64,000 bases of DNA from Trichomonas vaginalis G3 (taxonomy: Eukaryota > Parabasalia > Trichomonadida > Trichomonadidae): contig NC_067205.1 in assembly GCF_026262505.1 (NCBI RefSeq), positions 496,001 through 560,000 of the forward strand, in the 5' to 3' direction. Below are positions 37,815 to 46,871 of the stretch, piece by piece (the stretch's first letter is position 1; each line of letters starts with the position of its first letter). Both the position numbers and the translations under genes were made by a program. The notes beneath the pieces were generated by a model. It did not search any database and was not told the DNA's origin. It saw only the letters and a program-made list of their open reading frames with translations.

Positions 37815-40800
37815 CAGAACTTCAACTTACGAATAAAGCTTGTTTTAGTCGTTATTGAGAAGTTAAAACTTCTCTTCAAAGCAAGGTTGACATGACTTAC
37901 ATAAGTCAAATCCAATCTCTTGACCATCATGAAGTGCTTTGTAAAGTTTCATTAAACTGAACTCAGAGTCTTTGTCATATGTTCCAACAGGTATGTGAAT
38001 GTTCTTATCTTCATTGTAATAGCATTGTATAGCTTCAGGAAACATTTCATTTGCTGTTAAAGCAAGGACGTCTTGTTTGACACCATTGCAACGTGCATGG
38101 AATGCAACTTCATTTAAATCGTGAGTGAGTAAGTCTATGTAGGTCTTCTTTCCACAAAATATTGACTTGTATGCTAAACTTTGTTTTCCAGGTGTTATTT
38201 CTGCGAAGTCAGAATGAAATTGACCAAGGTTCTTTCCTATAAGTTCGCGACCGTATCTCTTCTTAAACTCTGCTGCAAGCTTTGGTATGTCTTCATTGAA
38301 AATATGCATGCTATCGCAGTCCTGGTAAAATATTTGAAGACCCATATCTTCAGCAGTACAGAATACTTCACACATTATTCTCTTCGACATAGATAGAATA
38401 TTAACACCAAGTGGACAGAAGTTTAAAGTGTCTGCAAATGCTTTTCGTTAGCTTGAAAATAGTTTTATCTGAACCATCCAAACCTTCGAACTTCACTATA
38501 TGGTTGTAGTTTCTGATGGCATATCTTATAGCATCTTTGTCATTTACTATGGTTATTTTTGACTCAATAGGAGATAGAAATAGTTTTGCCATAAATGCTG
38601 TTCAGAATGAGCTTTATATTTTCTTGCAAAGGATTTCCTGCTTTCTTATACTTTAACCTTAACTCAAACAACTTCTTTACTTTCATCTCTTATTCTAATA
38701 TCTCTGTTTCCATCGTAATAGTATCCTTGCAACACTTCACATTTGACACCTTGATATTTTATGAGGTCTTGTAATGTTTATATGGTCAACATACATTAAA
38801 CAGCAAGTGTTTGAACTTCTGGGAACGTTTAAGTTCTGGATTTAGTTCAGGGTCACAAACTATTAAAGGAAAGTGTCTGGGTATACCAATCTCTGTTATC
38901 TTAATGAGAACAAAGAAGCCAGACATAAACTTTTCACCAATGGGTTCCTTTTGGTCGTCATCGAATAAATGCTTTAACAAATACTCTGTGCTTAACATCT
39001 CATCCTTCAATACTTTTGGAATTCCTTCTAAAGTATACAATCTTGCTATAGCTGATGGATATAATGAAACAGCGTCGAAATCAGCAATGAGTTTCTTTTC
39101 GCTCTTTTGTTTAATGTTATCTGACAGCATACATCTTCCACCTTGAATACAGCGTGAAATAAATTCTCTTGGTTTATTTGAGAGGTCATAAAGATTTCCA
39201 TTCGGAAGTACACTCTGTTCTCAAACAATTTGTTAGCAATAGAACAAATACTAACGTAGTCATAAACGTTTAAATCAAACTCTTTCAATATGTTCATTGC
39301 GGAACTTAACAAAACCTTCTCTTAAAATTCTTACATCTTGTTTGCAATAAAATGTGCTATATTTTTCTAAGTCGAAGTGGTTCTCATCTATTCTGCAACC
39401 TTTGATGGAATCTATGTTCTTCATGAACGTATCCGCATCCCGGATAAACTTACATGCTTCAGAAATGACACCAGTTCTGTTGTCATTTGTTAACAAAACA
39501 CTGCTGTAGTAGTTGTATGGAAATACTTCTTTCGGTCCTGTTTGTAAGTTAAACATAGCAGGAAATAGTTTAAGCTTCTTTATTTATAACACTGTAAGAG
39601 TCTTTTATAATAATTGCCCTTCCTTTATATAAGCCAGTTATTTGCATTGTTCGTGAACCTTTAATGATGGGAGTTCCTTTCACTTCTGTCATGTGTCTTA
39701 AGATGAAGTTTATATCATAACTGAGGTTATGGAAATATATTAAACTCTTGTCAGGAAGTCGCTCCAAAAATTCTGTTGCACAGTTCTGACCCCAAATGCT
39801 TTCACTCACTGAACCATCTTCACTGTCATAACAGATGTTAAAAGCTTTATGAAAGCCGTCTGTGCTACACTCAAAGTCAGCAAAGAAAACATGCTCAGAA
39901 TGAACTTACATTTAGCTTTATTTACTTCTTTTGACTCTGCTTTCTTCTTCAGTTGTACACAATACTTTGGAGCATACGTCAAATCTTTAAATGGTGCAAG
40001 GTTCTGTTTATATAAGTCAGTAGTATATGTGAAAAGTTCTCCATAAGAAATAGGTTCGAAATATTTGCACTCCCACAATGTTTTCATAACATCCCATAGC
40101 GGTGTTGTTCTATCATAACGAACTACATATTTATCTTCTCTCTTTGTATAAATCTTCATCTGTTTCTCAATGTTCATTCCACCACAAGCTTTGAGAATTT
40201 CTATATAGTTGCGAATGAAATATGTTGTCATTGGTAATCTTTCATTTAGCATGTAGTGGTCTTCAACAAGAAGTAAGTCAATAGTTCGAACAGTTTCACA
40301 TTCTTTTGGTATGTATCTCTTTATTTCATTATGTCTTGAGTCATTGAAATAACCAATGGTAACATTAAATGCTATACCTGTTGCGTCAGAAATTTCTTGT
40401 ACTTTACTTTGAGGAAAGTCTCTAACACGAATGACTTCTCTCATGTGGTCAATAGTTTCTTCATTTACTCCAGCCTGAATGCAAGCATAAACGAAGCAGT
40501 TATCTTCTGTCATAAGTGTTGCAGTTCTTTTGTTCAGTTCATTGAAGATTTGGTAGCGTTCAAGATTTATAGGTAATGTGCAAAGATACTTCCAGAACTG
40601 ACCGCTTCTCTTCTTATAAAACTTCTTTTCACCATTATCTTTCCAAAAGCTTTCTATAAGTGCTGGGTTTCCTGTTTGCTTAAGAGCTTCCAAAATGGCT
40701 TTCTGGTCATTTGTCAGTGTGCTTTCATCTCTATATGGTCTCTTTTTTGGTTTGCCTTTCTTTACATCTGACATCGTTAAGCCTTCATATTCTGTTAAAT

Positions 40801-40993
40801 CATACATCTTTATTTCGGTAAGATTCTTTATGTTTGTCAAGAAGAAGTCATAGTGCATTTCAACAATACCTGCAGCATTTGCTTCTATCTCTGATATAAA
40901 GTTCTCCTTCAAGAGCTGATGTAGTAATGTTCCAATATTATTGAGGTTTAACGTAGAACATTCATACTTTCCACCAAGTTTATAACATACCAT
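37815..40993 (-). pseudogene. Inner Polinton: protein-primed DNA polymerase B
   Basis: Family B polymerase motifs are visible: an exonuclease start FADFECSTDGF, motif A DFDAVSLYPSAIAR and motif C YQDCDSMHIF. The N-terminal third contains TEDNCFVYAC and, about 80 residues later, EDHYMLN, which resemble the Cys and His boxes of OTU-type peptidases. Polinton PolB replicates the element from its ends by protein priming. The region is broken about six times in a copy that is otherwise young; some breaks could be sequencing artefacts. A1 lies directly upstream on the same strand. Outer copy at 56,252-59,423. Confidence 0.9.
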
Positions 40994-41667
40994 CCATCTT
41001 GTTGTGAGTTTATTTTAATTTTCTCTAAGAGTCTCATGAAAACCTTACCGAAATGTTTGTGTAAGTAGTCTCTGTTTGGTTCATCTAAAGCTTCGATGTT
41101 AAAGTCAATGAGTCTATTGCCTGACTTCACATTTCTCTTCCTATTCTCTTCATCTTTCTTTAACCATCTCTCACCTTCTTTTGGTTTGTCGTCAATGGAA
41201 CGAATGACATCGTTAGCTTTACGAACTTGTTCTATAGCACTTTTAAACATCTCTCTTCTCTGTTGTTTCAGTGTGTCGTCTCTTCTTCTTGTTTCACCAA
41301 CGTTTGCATTTGTTATGTCAAACATCTCTTGACGAACATCATGCGAAAGAGCTTTACGAGTATGACCAACGTTCGCATTTGTTATGTCAAACATCTCACG
41401 CCTTACTTCATGAGGTACTGAACGTCTATGATATAAGTCAATAGCAATGTCATTTAAAGGAAATGCTCTTGCATGGACTTCGTCCTCGCCGCGTTGCGGC
41501 TTTATGAACTCATGAATTCTATCATAAGTTATTGCACCATTATAGTCTTTAATGAAGTCAGCGAGTGCTTTTTTGTTTGTTGCGTAATGCTTTGCAACAT
41601 CTATATTAGCTTCTGTAAGAAGTTGTTTTATTTCCGAGTGTTCTAACTTAGACAACTTCCGATACAT
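40948..41667 (-). CDS. Polinton gene A1, inner copy
   Basis: The 239-residue product opens MYRKLSKLEHSEIKQLL. It has an N-terminal helical domain, a double-hairpin insert read as PQRGEDEVH, then three tandem blocks of the type (R/Q)xEMFDITNANVG(H/E)TR and a basic helical C-terminus. The frame overlaps the start of PolB by about 45 bp on the same strand. It is divergent from A2 (91 bp). All three copies in the window keep the A1/A2 pair. The family is unknown to me; position favours a role with PolB. Confidence 0.72.
   Translation of the reverse strand: MYRKLSKLEHSEIKQLLTEANIDVAKHYATNKKALADFIKDYNGAITYDRIHEFIKPQRGEDEVHARAFPLNDIAIDLYHRRSVPHEVRREMFDITNANVGHTRKALSHDVRQEMFDITNANVGETRRRDDTLKQQRREMFKSAIEQVRKANDVIRSIDDKPKEGERWLKKDEENRKRNVKSGNRLIDFNIEALDEPNRDYLHKHFGKVFMRLLEKIKINSQQDGWYVINLVESMNVLR
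41475..41500 (-). repeat. Double-hairpin element inside A1 (inner)
   Basis: GGAC-TTC-GTCC, TC, GCCGC-GTT-GCGGC on the plus strand; reverse complement of the outer copy's element at 32,550. Confidence 0.8.
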
Positions 41668-41757
41668 CTTTAGTAGGAAATAAAAAAATATTTTTTGAAA
41701 AAATTAGATTAGATTTTTTTAAGTTATTTTTCAAAATAATTTAATATTTTTATTTTA

Positions 41758-42231
41758 ATGAAACACATGCAAGATTGCAAGTTCTTTTCATACAATGCTC
41801 TCGCTACTGCCATCAAGAATGAGTTCAATGGTGCTTCAAATGTTAATGTTATCTTTAACAAGAAGTTTGTGAAAGAATCTAAGTTTGGTCAGTATGTCAA
41901 ACCATTAGCTATCGTCATTGACCGCAAACGTTATACTTCACAAGAGTTAGCAGTAGTTTTGAAACAAAAGAGTTTCTTCGTGAATGTCAAAGATACTCAT
42001 TATACTGTCATAAAGAACTCTAACATTGACTTCTTCAGTATTGCTTTAAATCTTTCCGAACAGAAAGAATATAAGAAGGGTGAAACAAATGTGAAATATT
42101 ATCCTTCATCTCTGAAGACAATAACGAACAAAGATGTTATACAGAAGCTCCTACCAAAGGTTGAAGAAGCTTCTATTGACATTGACGAAGGAAGTGAAAT
42201 GGTTGAAGAAATAGACCCTGAAGCTATTTAA
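41758..42231 (+). CDS. Polinton gene A2, inner copy
   Basis: 157 residues, nearly identical to 31,820-32,293 (a handful of changes by eye). It ends in an acidic tail (EGSEMVEEIDPEA). Divergent from A1; convergent with the 71-residue gene. Intact. Confidence 0.75.
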   Translation: MKHMQDCKFFSYNALATAIKNEFNGASNVNVIFNKKFVKESKFGQYVKPLAIVIDRKRYTSQELAVVLKQKSFFVNVKDTHYTVIKNSNIDFFSIALNLSEQKEYKKGETNVKYYPSSLKTITNKDVIQKLLPKVEEASIDIDEGSEMVEEIDPEAI

Positions 42232-42249
42232 GCAAAAATATATTTTTGG

Positions 42250-42465
42250 TTAGTCTTCATATGGATATTTTACAACAATTCCCCAATGTATAAACTTTTC
42301 ATACGCTTTTTCATAAGCTTTATATACCTTCAGAAATTTTGCATAATCTTTAGAAGCATTTAGATATTGTTTAAATGCTTTGTATGTCTTCAGAAATTTT
42401 GCATAATCTTTTACATGTTGTTCGTTCTCTTCTTCTGTCATGAGTTCCGAATATTCTAAATTCAT
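42250..42465 (-). CDS. Small charged protein (71 aa), inner copy
   Basis: Nearly identical to 31,587-31,802, with the same internal repeat KDYAKFLK(T/V)YKA. It follows the KilA-N/DUF3627-like gene on the same strand. Function unknown. Confidence 0.65.
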   Translation of the reverse strand: MNLEYSELMTEEENEQHVKDYAKFLKTYKAFKQYLNASKDYAKFLKVYKAYEKAYEKFIHWGIVVKYPYED

Positions 42466-42523
42466 GTTCTTTCATATGAGATAAAATTTTATAAAAAAAA
42501 TAAAATTAGCTTAGATTTTTTTT

Positions 42524-43363
42524 TCATTCTTCCTCTTTGAAGTTGTCAAAATACTCTGTTATCTTTTCTTTCAGTAGCGGCAAATCTTCTTTGAAGGTAA
42601 GTATTGTACAACCTTTGATGTCATAGTGTGTTTGAGGTAACGTATCTTGAACTATTTGTTTCACATCTTCATTTGGTGTCATTGAAATCGGTAAGTTTTC
42701 GCGATAGAACCAATTTCTGTCAGATTTGTAAATCTTAGCAAGGTCGTAAAAGCTTTTGTTGTTTCTTCTGACTAAATGCAACATAACCATATCTTTATCT
42801 TCTTCATTTTCCATCTCTTCAGTATAAATCATATACTTATAGTTCTTTTCCTTTCCTTTTGGTACCGAACGTGGTATTCTTTTCTGAATGCTTTTGTCTT
42901 TTGCTTCAAGCTTGTTCTCTAGCTCTTCACGTTCTTGTCTATGAATTTCGTCAAGAAGTTTACAAACATACCATGAATAGCGAGCTGAAGCCCATTGTGC
43001 CACATTATTTACGAGAAGTCTATGAACATAATATCCTCTCAAACCATTTGGCAATTTTTCACGATTTTCATAGAGTTTTGGCGACTGGGGTTTTTTCCCC
43101 ACTCGCTGTTCTTCACGATTTTCAGAAAAAAGTATGTCTCGCTGTGCTTCGCTCAAAAGTTCTTGTGTGCTTTGGTTCCTAAACCAGTCTTTAGGAACCT
43201 TAGTATCTGGAGCAAAACATGCTGTCAAAATACTTTGCATCTGGTACATATCGTCTTTGACCGAACGAATGAGACGGAGTTGTTTGTTATACTGAACCCA
43301 CTCATATTCTTCATTTATAGCTTCATGGACTATAACTGTTGTTGTGTTCTCTGTTGTTGACAT
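42524..43363 (-). CDS. KilA-N/DUF3627-like protein, inner Polinton cargo
   Basis: About 280 residues from ATG 43363; the frame is open further into the AT-rich leader, which encodes poly-Phe and is unlikely to be protein. The C-terminal DUF3627-like half is almost identical to the outer gene at 30,705. The KilA-N half differs and carries an inserted repeat peptide (ENREEQRVGKKPQSPK). The DNA for that peptide is a hairpin (43,081-43,106). It closes with YYVHRLLVNNVAQWASARY. The exchange of one half between otherwise identical genes suggests domain swapping. Intact. Confidence 0.8.
   Translation of the reverse strand: MSTTENTTTVIVHEAINEEYEWVQYNKQLRLIRSVKDDMYQMQSILTACFAPDTKVPKDWFRNQSTQELLSEAQRDILFSENREEQRVGKKPQSPKLYENREKLPNGLRGYYVHRLLVNNVAQWASARYSWYVCKLLDEIHRQEREELENKLEAKDKSIQKRIPRSVPKGKEKNYKYMIYTEEMENEEDKDMVMLHLVRRNNKSFYDLAKIYKSDRNWFYRENLPISMTPNEDVKQIVQDTLPQTHYDIKGCTILTFKEDLPLLKEKITEYFDNFKEEE
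43081..43106. repeat. Variable-stem hairpin in KilA-N coding sequence
   Basis: GCGA, C/C mismatch, TGGGG, loop TTTTTT, CCCCA, TCGC. Two further units follow in the duplicated fragment at 43,574 and 43,628, with other stems. Confidence 0.75.
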
Positions 43364-43457
43364 ATCTGTCTTTACATTCCGGATAAAAAAATAAAAAAAA
43401 AATAAAACTAACTTTATTTTTTCTATCTTATGAAAATTCATGAAATTTGGTCATTTT

Positions 43458-43739
43458 TCAGCAAAAATATATTTTATGTGAAGCCCATTGTGCCACATTA
43501 TTTACGAGAAGTCTATGAACATAATATCCTCTCAAACCATTTGGCAATTTTTCACGATTTTCATAGAGTTTTGGCGACTGGGGTTTTTCTCCCACTCGCT
43601 GTTCTTCACGATTTTCATAGAGTTTTGGCGACTGGGGTTTTTTACGTACTCGCTGTTCTTCACTGTTTTCATACGGAATCTCGTTCCTCGATTTTTCGAG
43701 GGACGCAAACATATGAGGAAATTCATGAATTTTGGTCAT
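43458..43739 (-). pseudogene. Partial duplication of a KilA-N gene with hairpin repeats
   Basis: A 93-codon frame repeats the KilA-N end YYVHRLLVNNVAQWAS and, before it, two copies of the peptide (L/E)YENREEQRV(G/R)KKPQSPK, plus a start like that of the 30,705 gene (EFPHMFASLEKSRNEIPYEN). It is a fragment of a cargo gene, with extra hairpin units (43,574-43,599, 43,628-43,653) and the hairpin at 43,682-43,705. It lies between the intact KilA-N gene and module f. Confidence 0.65.
43682..43705. repeat. Variable-stem hairpin, counterpart of 30,931
   Basis: CGT, mismatch, CCTCGA, loop TTTT, TCGAGG, mismatch, ACG. Corresponds in position to the outer gene's CTCGG/CCGAG hairpin; sequence differs, pairing kept. 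Confidence 0.65.
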
Positions 43740-43746
43740 TTTTCGG

Positions 43747-43808
43747 CAAAAATATATTTTAGGTGAAGAGGTGAGATCTCACCCGTTTTTTCACCTAATT
43801 TTTCACCT
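43747..43808 (+). repeat. AGATCT module f (core at 43,770)
   Basis: TTTTAGGTGAAGAG, core GGTGAGATCTCACC, then spaced TTTCACC words. Right after the KilA-N fragment and before the GIY-YIG-like gene's 3' end. Confidence 0.87.
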
Positions 43809-43880
43809 CAGTTATTTTATAAACGTTTTACATGGTAAACGTTATTTTCTATCTTGTATAAAAGACCAAAAATAAACGCT

Positions 43881-44495
43881 TTACATGTATTTTTCAGCAA
43901 CTTCGTCAAATAATTTTATAGCTTTGTCGATCTCATCTACTTCAAACGTTTCTTTACCTTTCGTGGGAGCACCATACATCTTCTCAAACTTTTCAAGTAG
44001 TTCTGTTTCAGCAGCTCTCATATCGTTAACAAACGCAACCTTAACTCTATTGACTATACTGTCATATCTTTGAGTTATATTAAATGTTCTTCCTATCTTA
44101 TATCTCTTTGTATTGAAGTCCTTCGGTTTCTGAACGATGTAAAGTAAGCCTTCACTGCAACGTTCAGTATCGAATGAACCATATGTTATGAAATTATATC
44201 CAACAACCGGGTCAATCCAGAACAAAACTACTGGTATAAGACTTTTGTCTATAAGATATGCTCTTGTTCCATAGAATCTTACCGATATCATAAGCTCAGG
44301 ATTTTTTGTCAAAATTTTCTGAGTAGAAGCATTTCTAACCCAGTCGTGGGATGTTTTCTTTTCAGATAGTGTTAAAATGTCTGACAAAGAATATTTTTTG
44401 TATTTCTTTGAGTATCTTACGTTTAAATCACCTATTCTAACCACCTTGGTCTCATTGTCTATCTTTTTAACTGTTTCAAACTCAATGTTTAACAT
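43881..44495 (-). CDS. KilA-N-like + T5orf172 (GIY-YIG-type) protein, inner cargo
   Basis: The 204-residue product has an N-terminal half with SHDWVRNASTQKIL and RAYLIDKSLIPVVLFWIDP, a variant of the KilA-N/MSV199 fold. The C-terminal half has GLLYIVQ, YKIGRTFNITQRYDS and AAETELLEKF, the pattern of the T5orf172/MUG113 branch of GIY-YIG nucleases. This pairing of DNA-binding and nuclease-like domains is known from large DNA viruses and phages. A role in homing, competition with other elements, or host DNA attack is possible. No equivalent lies in the outer cargo bay. Intact. Confidence 0.78.
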   Translation of the reverse strand: MLNIEFETVKKIDNETKVVRIGDLNVRYSKKYKKYSLSDILTLSEKKTSHDWVRNASTQKILTKNPELMISVRFYGTRAYLIDKSLIPVVLFWIDPVVGYNFITYGSFDTERCSEGLLYIVQKPKDFNTKRYKIGRTFNITQRYDSIVNRVKVAFVNDMRAAETELLEKFEKMYGAPTKGKETFEVDEIDKAIKLFDEVAEKYM

Positions 44496-44589
44496 TTGCT
44501 GTCTTTACATACAAAATAAAAAAAAATATTTTAAAAAAACTAACGTTAATTTTATTTTTTCTATCTTGTATAAAAGATATGATTTCATA

Positions 44590-44945
44590 GAGTTTTTTGA
44601 CGATTTTCATAGAGTTTTGGCGACTGGGGTTTTTCTCCCACTCGCTGTTCTTCACGATTTTCATGTGTTTTAGGCGAGTACGGTTTCTACCGTAGTCGCA
44701 TTTTTTCACTGTTTTCATGTGTTTTAGGCGACCAGGTTTTTTTCCCTACTCGCAATTTTTCACTGTTTTCATGTGTTTTAGGCGACCCCTGTAAAAATCG
44801 GGGTCGCATTTTTTTACGATTTTCATGAGTTTTATGCAAGGCCGGAAAAAGTCGGGGTAGCATTTTTTCCACGATTTTCATAGAATTTTTTTACGATTTT
44901 CGTACGGAATCTCGACCCGCGGTTTTCTACCGGTCGCAAACATAT
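44590..44945. repeat. Array of about six variable-stem hairpin units
   Basis: Units of about 54-60 bp share TTTTCATGTGTTTTAGGCGA before and TCGCATTTTTTCACTG after a central hairpin whose stem differs in each. 44,620: TGGG/CCCA with C/C mismatch. 44,674: TACGGT/ACCGTA with G/G mismatch. 44,728: weak AGG/CCT. 44,782: CCCC/GGGG, perfect. 44,836: degenerate. 44,913: CGACC/GGTCG. The GCGA...TCGC clamp is kept in most. They match the hairpins inside the KilA-N genes. Confidence 0.85.
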
Positions 44946-44979
44946 GAGGAAATTCATGAAATTTGGTCATTTTACTCAG

Positions 44980-45076
44980 CAAAAATATATTTTAGGTAAC
45001 CAGGTCACTCGGTCACTCGGTTAAATGAACTTCTCTGAAAAAGTGTGACAACATGACATTTTGACAACAACACAGG
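44980..45076 (+). repeat. GTCAC-type module n
   Basis: TTTTAGGTAACCAGGTCACTC, repeated GGTCACTC words, then TTAAATGAACTTCT and GACAACATGACATTTTGACA. Diverged relative of module m. Confidence 0.65.
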
Positions 45077-45149
45077 AAATAGACTTCATCGTATATGTCC
45101 TACCATGATTTCATCGTAAATGAGCGTAAATCAGACAAAAATATATTTT

Positions 45150-45262
45150 AGGTGAAGTGGCTCAACCTCAAAACAAGCATTTTGTGAAGAATATACCAAC
45201 CCGCGGAATTCCGGCGGTTGCTTTTTATACAAAGTTCAACAGGTGAAAGAATACGATGAAGT
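45150..45262 (+). pseudogene. Debris of KilA-N cargo genes
   Basis: GTGGCTCAACCTCAAAACAA matches the short ORF at 29,133; the following part matches the coding region of the KilA-N gene at 28,440-28,510, with its palindrome kept at 45,197-45,220. This is a small leftover of cargo genes still present in the outer copy. Confidence 0.7.
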
Positions 45263-45297
45263 TAAGATTTTATCGTCAATGAGCGTAAATCAGACAA

Positions 45298-45355
45298 AAA
45301 TATATTTTAGGGTAGAAGGGTATATCTACCCCGTTTTCTAACCACTTTTCTAACA
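45298..45355 (+). repeat. AGATCT-type module g, variant core GGGTATATCTACCC
   Basis: Same layout, core at 45,318-45,331, arms GGGTA/TACCC, centre altered. Confidence 0.7.
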
Positions 45356-45383
45356 TCGAAGAATTTTGTGCTGAATTCAGCAA

Positions 45384-45450
45384 AAATATAATTTAGGTGA
45401 AGAGGTGAGATCTCACCTGTTTTTTCACCTAATTTTTCACCTGTTTTTTT
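45384..45450 (+). repeat. AGATCT module h (core at 45,404)
   Basis: Core GGTGAGATCTCACC with flanking AGGTGAAGA and three TTTCACC words. Confidence 0.87.
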
Positions 45451-45564
45451 CACAAGCGTTTTACATGGTAAACGTTATTTTTTAAATTTTGTGAAAACTC
45501 AACGGTTTGACACAAGCCCTAAAAATTATTTTACTCAGAATTTTGTTGCTGAATTCAGTAAAAA

Positions 45565-45626
45565 TAATGTTTAGGTGAAGATGTGAGATCTCACCCATTT
45601 TTTCACCCGTTTTCTCACCTGTTATT
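45565..45626 (+). repeat. AGATCT module i (core at 45,583)
   Basis: Core GTGAGATCTCAC, one base short of the usual arm. It faces the 304-residue cargo gene; modules j and k close the other side in inverted orientation. Confidence 0.85.
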
Positions 45627-46541
45627 TTATAAGCGTTTTACATGAATTGTACGATGTATATTTGAAATCCTAAACAGTTTTGTAGCTTCTATTTCTTCGC
45701 TGAGGATATCGAATGTTTTAACAATGCCGAAAGTTTCTTTATATTTCTTCTTGACATCTGAAAGAAGGAAATCGTCAGCTGTTGGATAGTTTTTGTTCAG
45801 AAATGCTAACATGTCCATTTTATCTTCTGCTGGTTTCTCTGCTTCTTTCTTTAAGTCAGCATAGTCGTTTCGCATACGTTCTATCTCTTTGACAGAATAG
45901 TTATATTTCCTCATTGCTGCTTTACATTTAGAACATTGCGGGTTCATTTTTGCGTTATATTCTGAAACCTTACCTGCTAAAACAACCAAGGCGTCAATGG
46001 TTTTCTTAAATTCAAAACATGCAGGTCTAATTTGTTCATTCCATATTTTACCTCTTCTATCTTTATCTCTTATCTGCCATACACATTCAGCAACTAACGA
46101 AACAAAGTTGTCGTAGGTCTTAAATTCTTCAGATTTATATATGTCAGAAACATTCTTATATACCATATCGCAATCTTTGTCCATAACCTTATGGTTGCAA
46201 TGAAAACCAAGGAATTCATAGTTTACCTTACGAATGAACTTCTTTATTTCTACTGAGTCAGTTGGTTTCACTTCAATTTCGTCGAATTCAGGAATAGTGA
46301 GTTTTTGTTGTTGTATTTCAGGAAGTTTAGGTAAATGGTCAATAATATCCTGCATTTCATAAAGATACTGTTCATTTGTTTCATCTTTCGCACTACAGTC
46401 TAAATTACTTGTTAAAAGTTCTTGCTTTATCTTCTGGATTTCTGTTTCAAAAGTATATGAAGAAGGAATGAAGCTTTTCATTTCTACTAACATTGAAGTT
46501 GGGTTCATAACTAAAGAGTTTGGTGCTGTTGTTGCTAACAT
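45627..46541 (-). CDS. Unknown cargo protein with Cys/His pairs, inner copy
   Basis: The 304-residue relative of the outer gene at 29,422, sharing SFETEIQKIKQELLTSNLDC-like blocks, HCNHKVMDKDCDM and NPQCSKCKAAM. Differences are concentrated at a few positions and at the C-terminal end. The start is an AUG after the shared cargo leader. It is bracketed by modules i and j/k, all of the GGTGA arm type, whereas the outer gene is bracketed by GGTTA-type modules. Intact; function unknown. Confidence 0.72.
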   Translation of the reverse strand: MLATTAPNSLVMNPTSMLVEMKSFIPSSYTFETEIQKIKQELLTSNLDCSAKDETNEQYLYEMQDIIDHLPKLPEIQQQKLTIPEFDEIEVKPTDSVEIKKFIRKVNYEFLGFHCNHKVMDKDCDMVYKNVSDIYKSEEFKTYDNFVSLVAECVWQIRDKDRRGKIWNEQIRPACFEFKKTIDALVVLAGKVSEYNAKMNPQCSKCKAAMRKYNYSVKEIERMRNDYADLKKEAEKPAEDKMDMLAFLNKNYPTADDFLLSDVKKKYKETFGIVKTFDILSEEIEATKLFRISNIHRTIHVKRL

Positions 46542-46624
46542 GTTCTTACAATAAAAATAAAAAATATTTTTTAAATAAAACTAACTTTATTTTTTCTATC
46601 TTAAGGAAATTCTGTATAAAATTC

Positions 46625-46686
46625 ATGAGGTGAGAAAACAGGTGAAAAAACGGGTGAGATCTCACCTCTTCACCTAAACATTATTT
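46625..46686 (-). repeat. AGATCT module j, inverted (core at 46,653)
   Basis: GGTGAGATCTCACC with inverted flanks, upstream of the cargo gene. Confidence 0.87.
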
Positions 46687-46728
46687 TTGCTGAAAAATGA
46701 CCAAATTTCATGAAAATTCAAGAGGTGA

Positions 46729-46785
46729 GAAAAGAGGTGAGAAAACAGGTGAGATCTCACCTCTTCACCTAAACATTATTTTTGG
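46729..46785 (-). repeat. AGATCT module k, inverted (core at 46,748)
   Basis: Second inverted copy, about 95 bp from j, next to the integrase 3' end. Confidence 0.87.
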
Positions 46786-46871
46786 TGTAAATTTATGACA
46801 AAAATAAATGGTACCATTAATGATATCATGACTGTTCTCGTTCATGTCTGATTTACATCTAATGAAAAAGT

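Noticed and set aside
44590-44945. CRISPR-like or tRNA-like array
   Set aside because: Units have constant flanks and hairpin centres, but no spacer-repeat alternation of fixed size and no cloverleaf. Treated as hairpin repeats.
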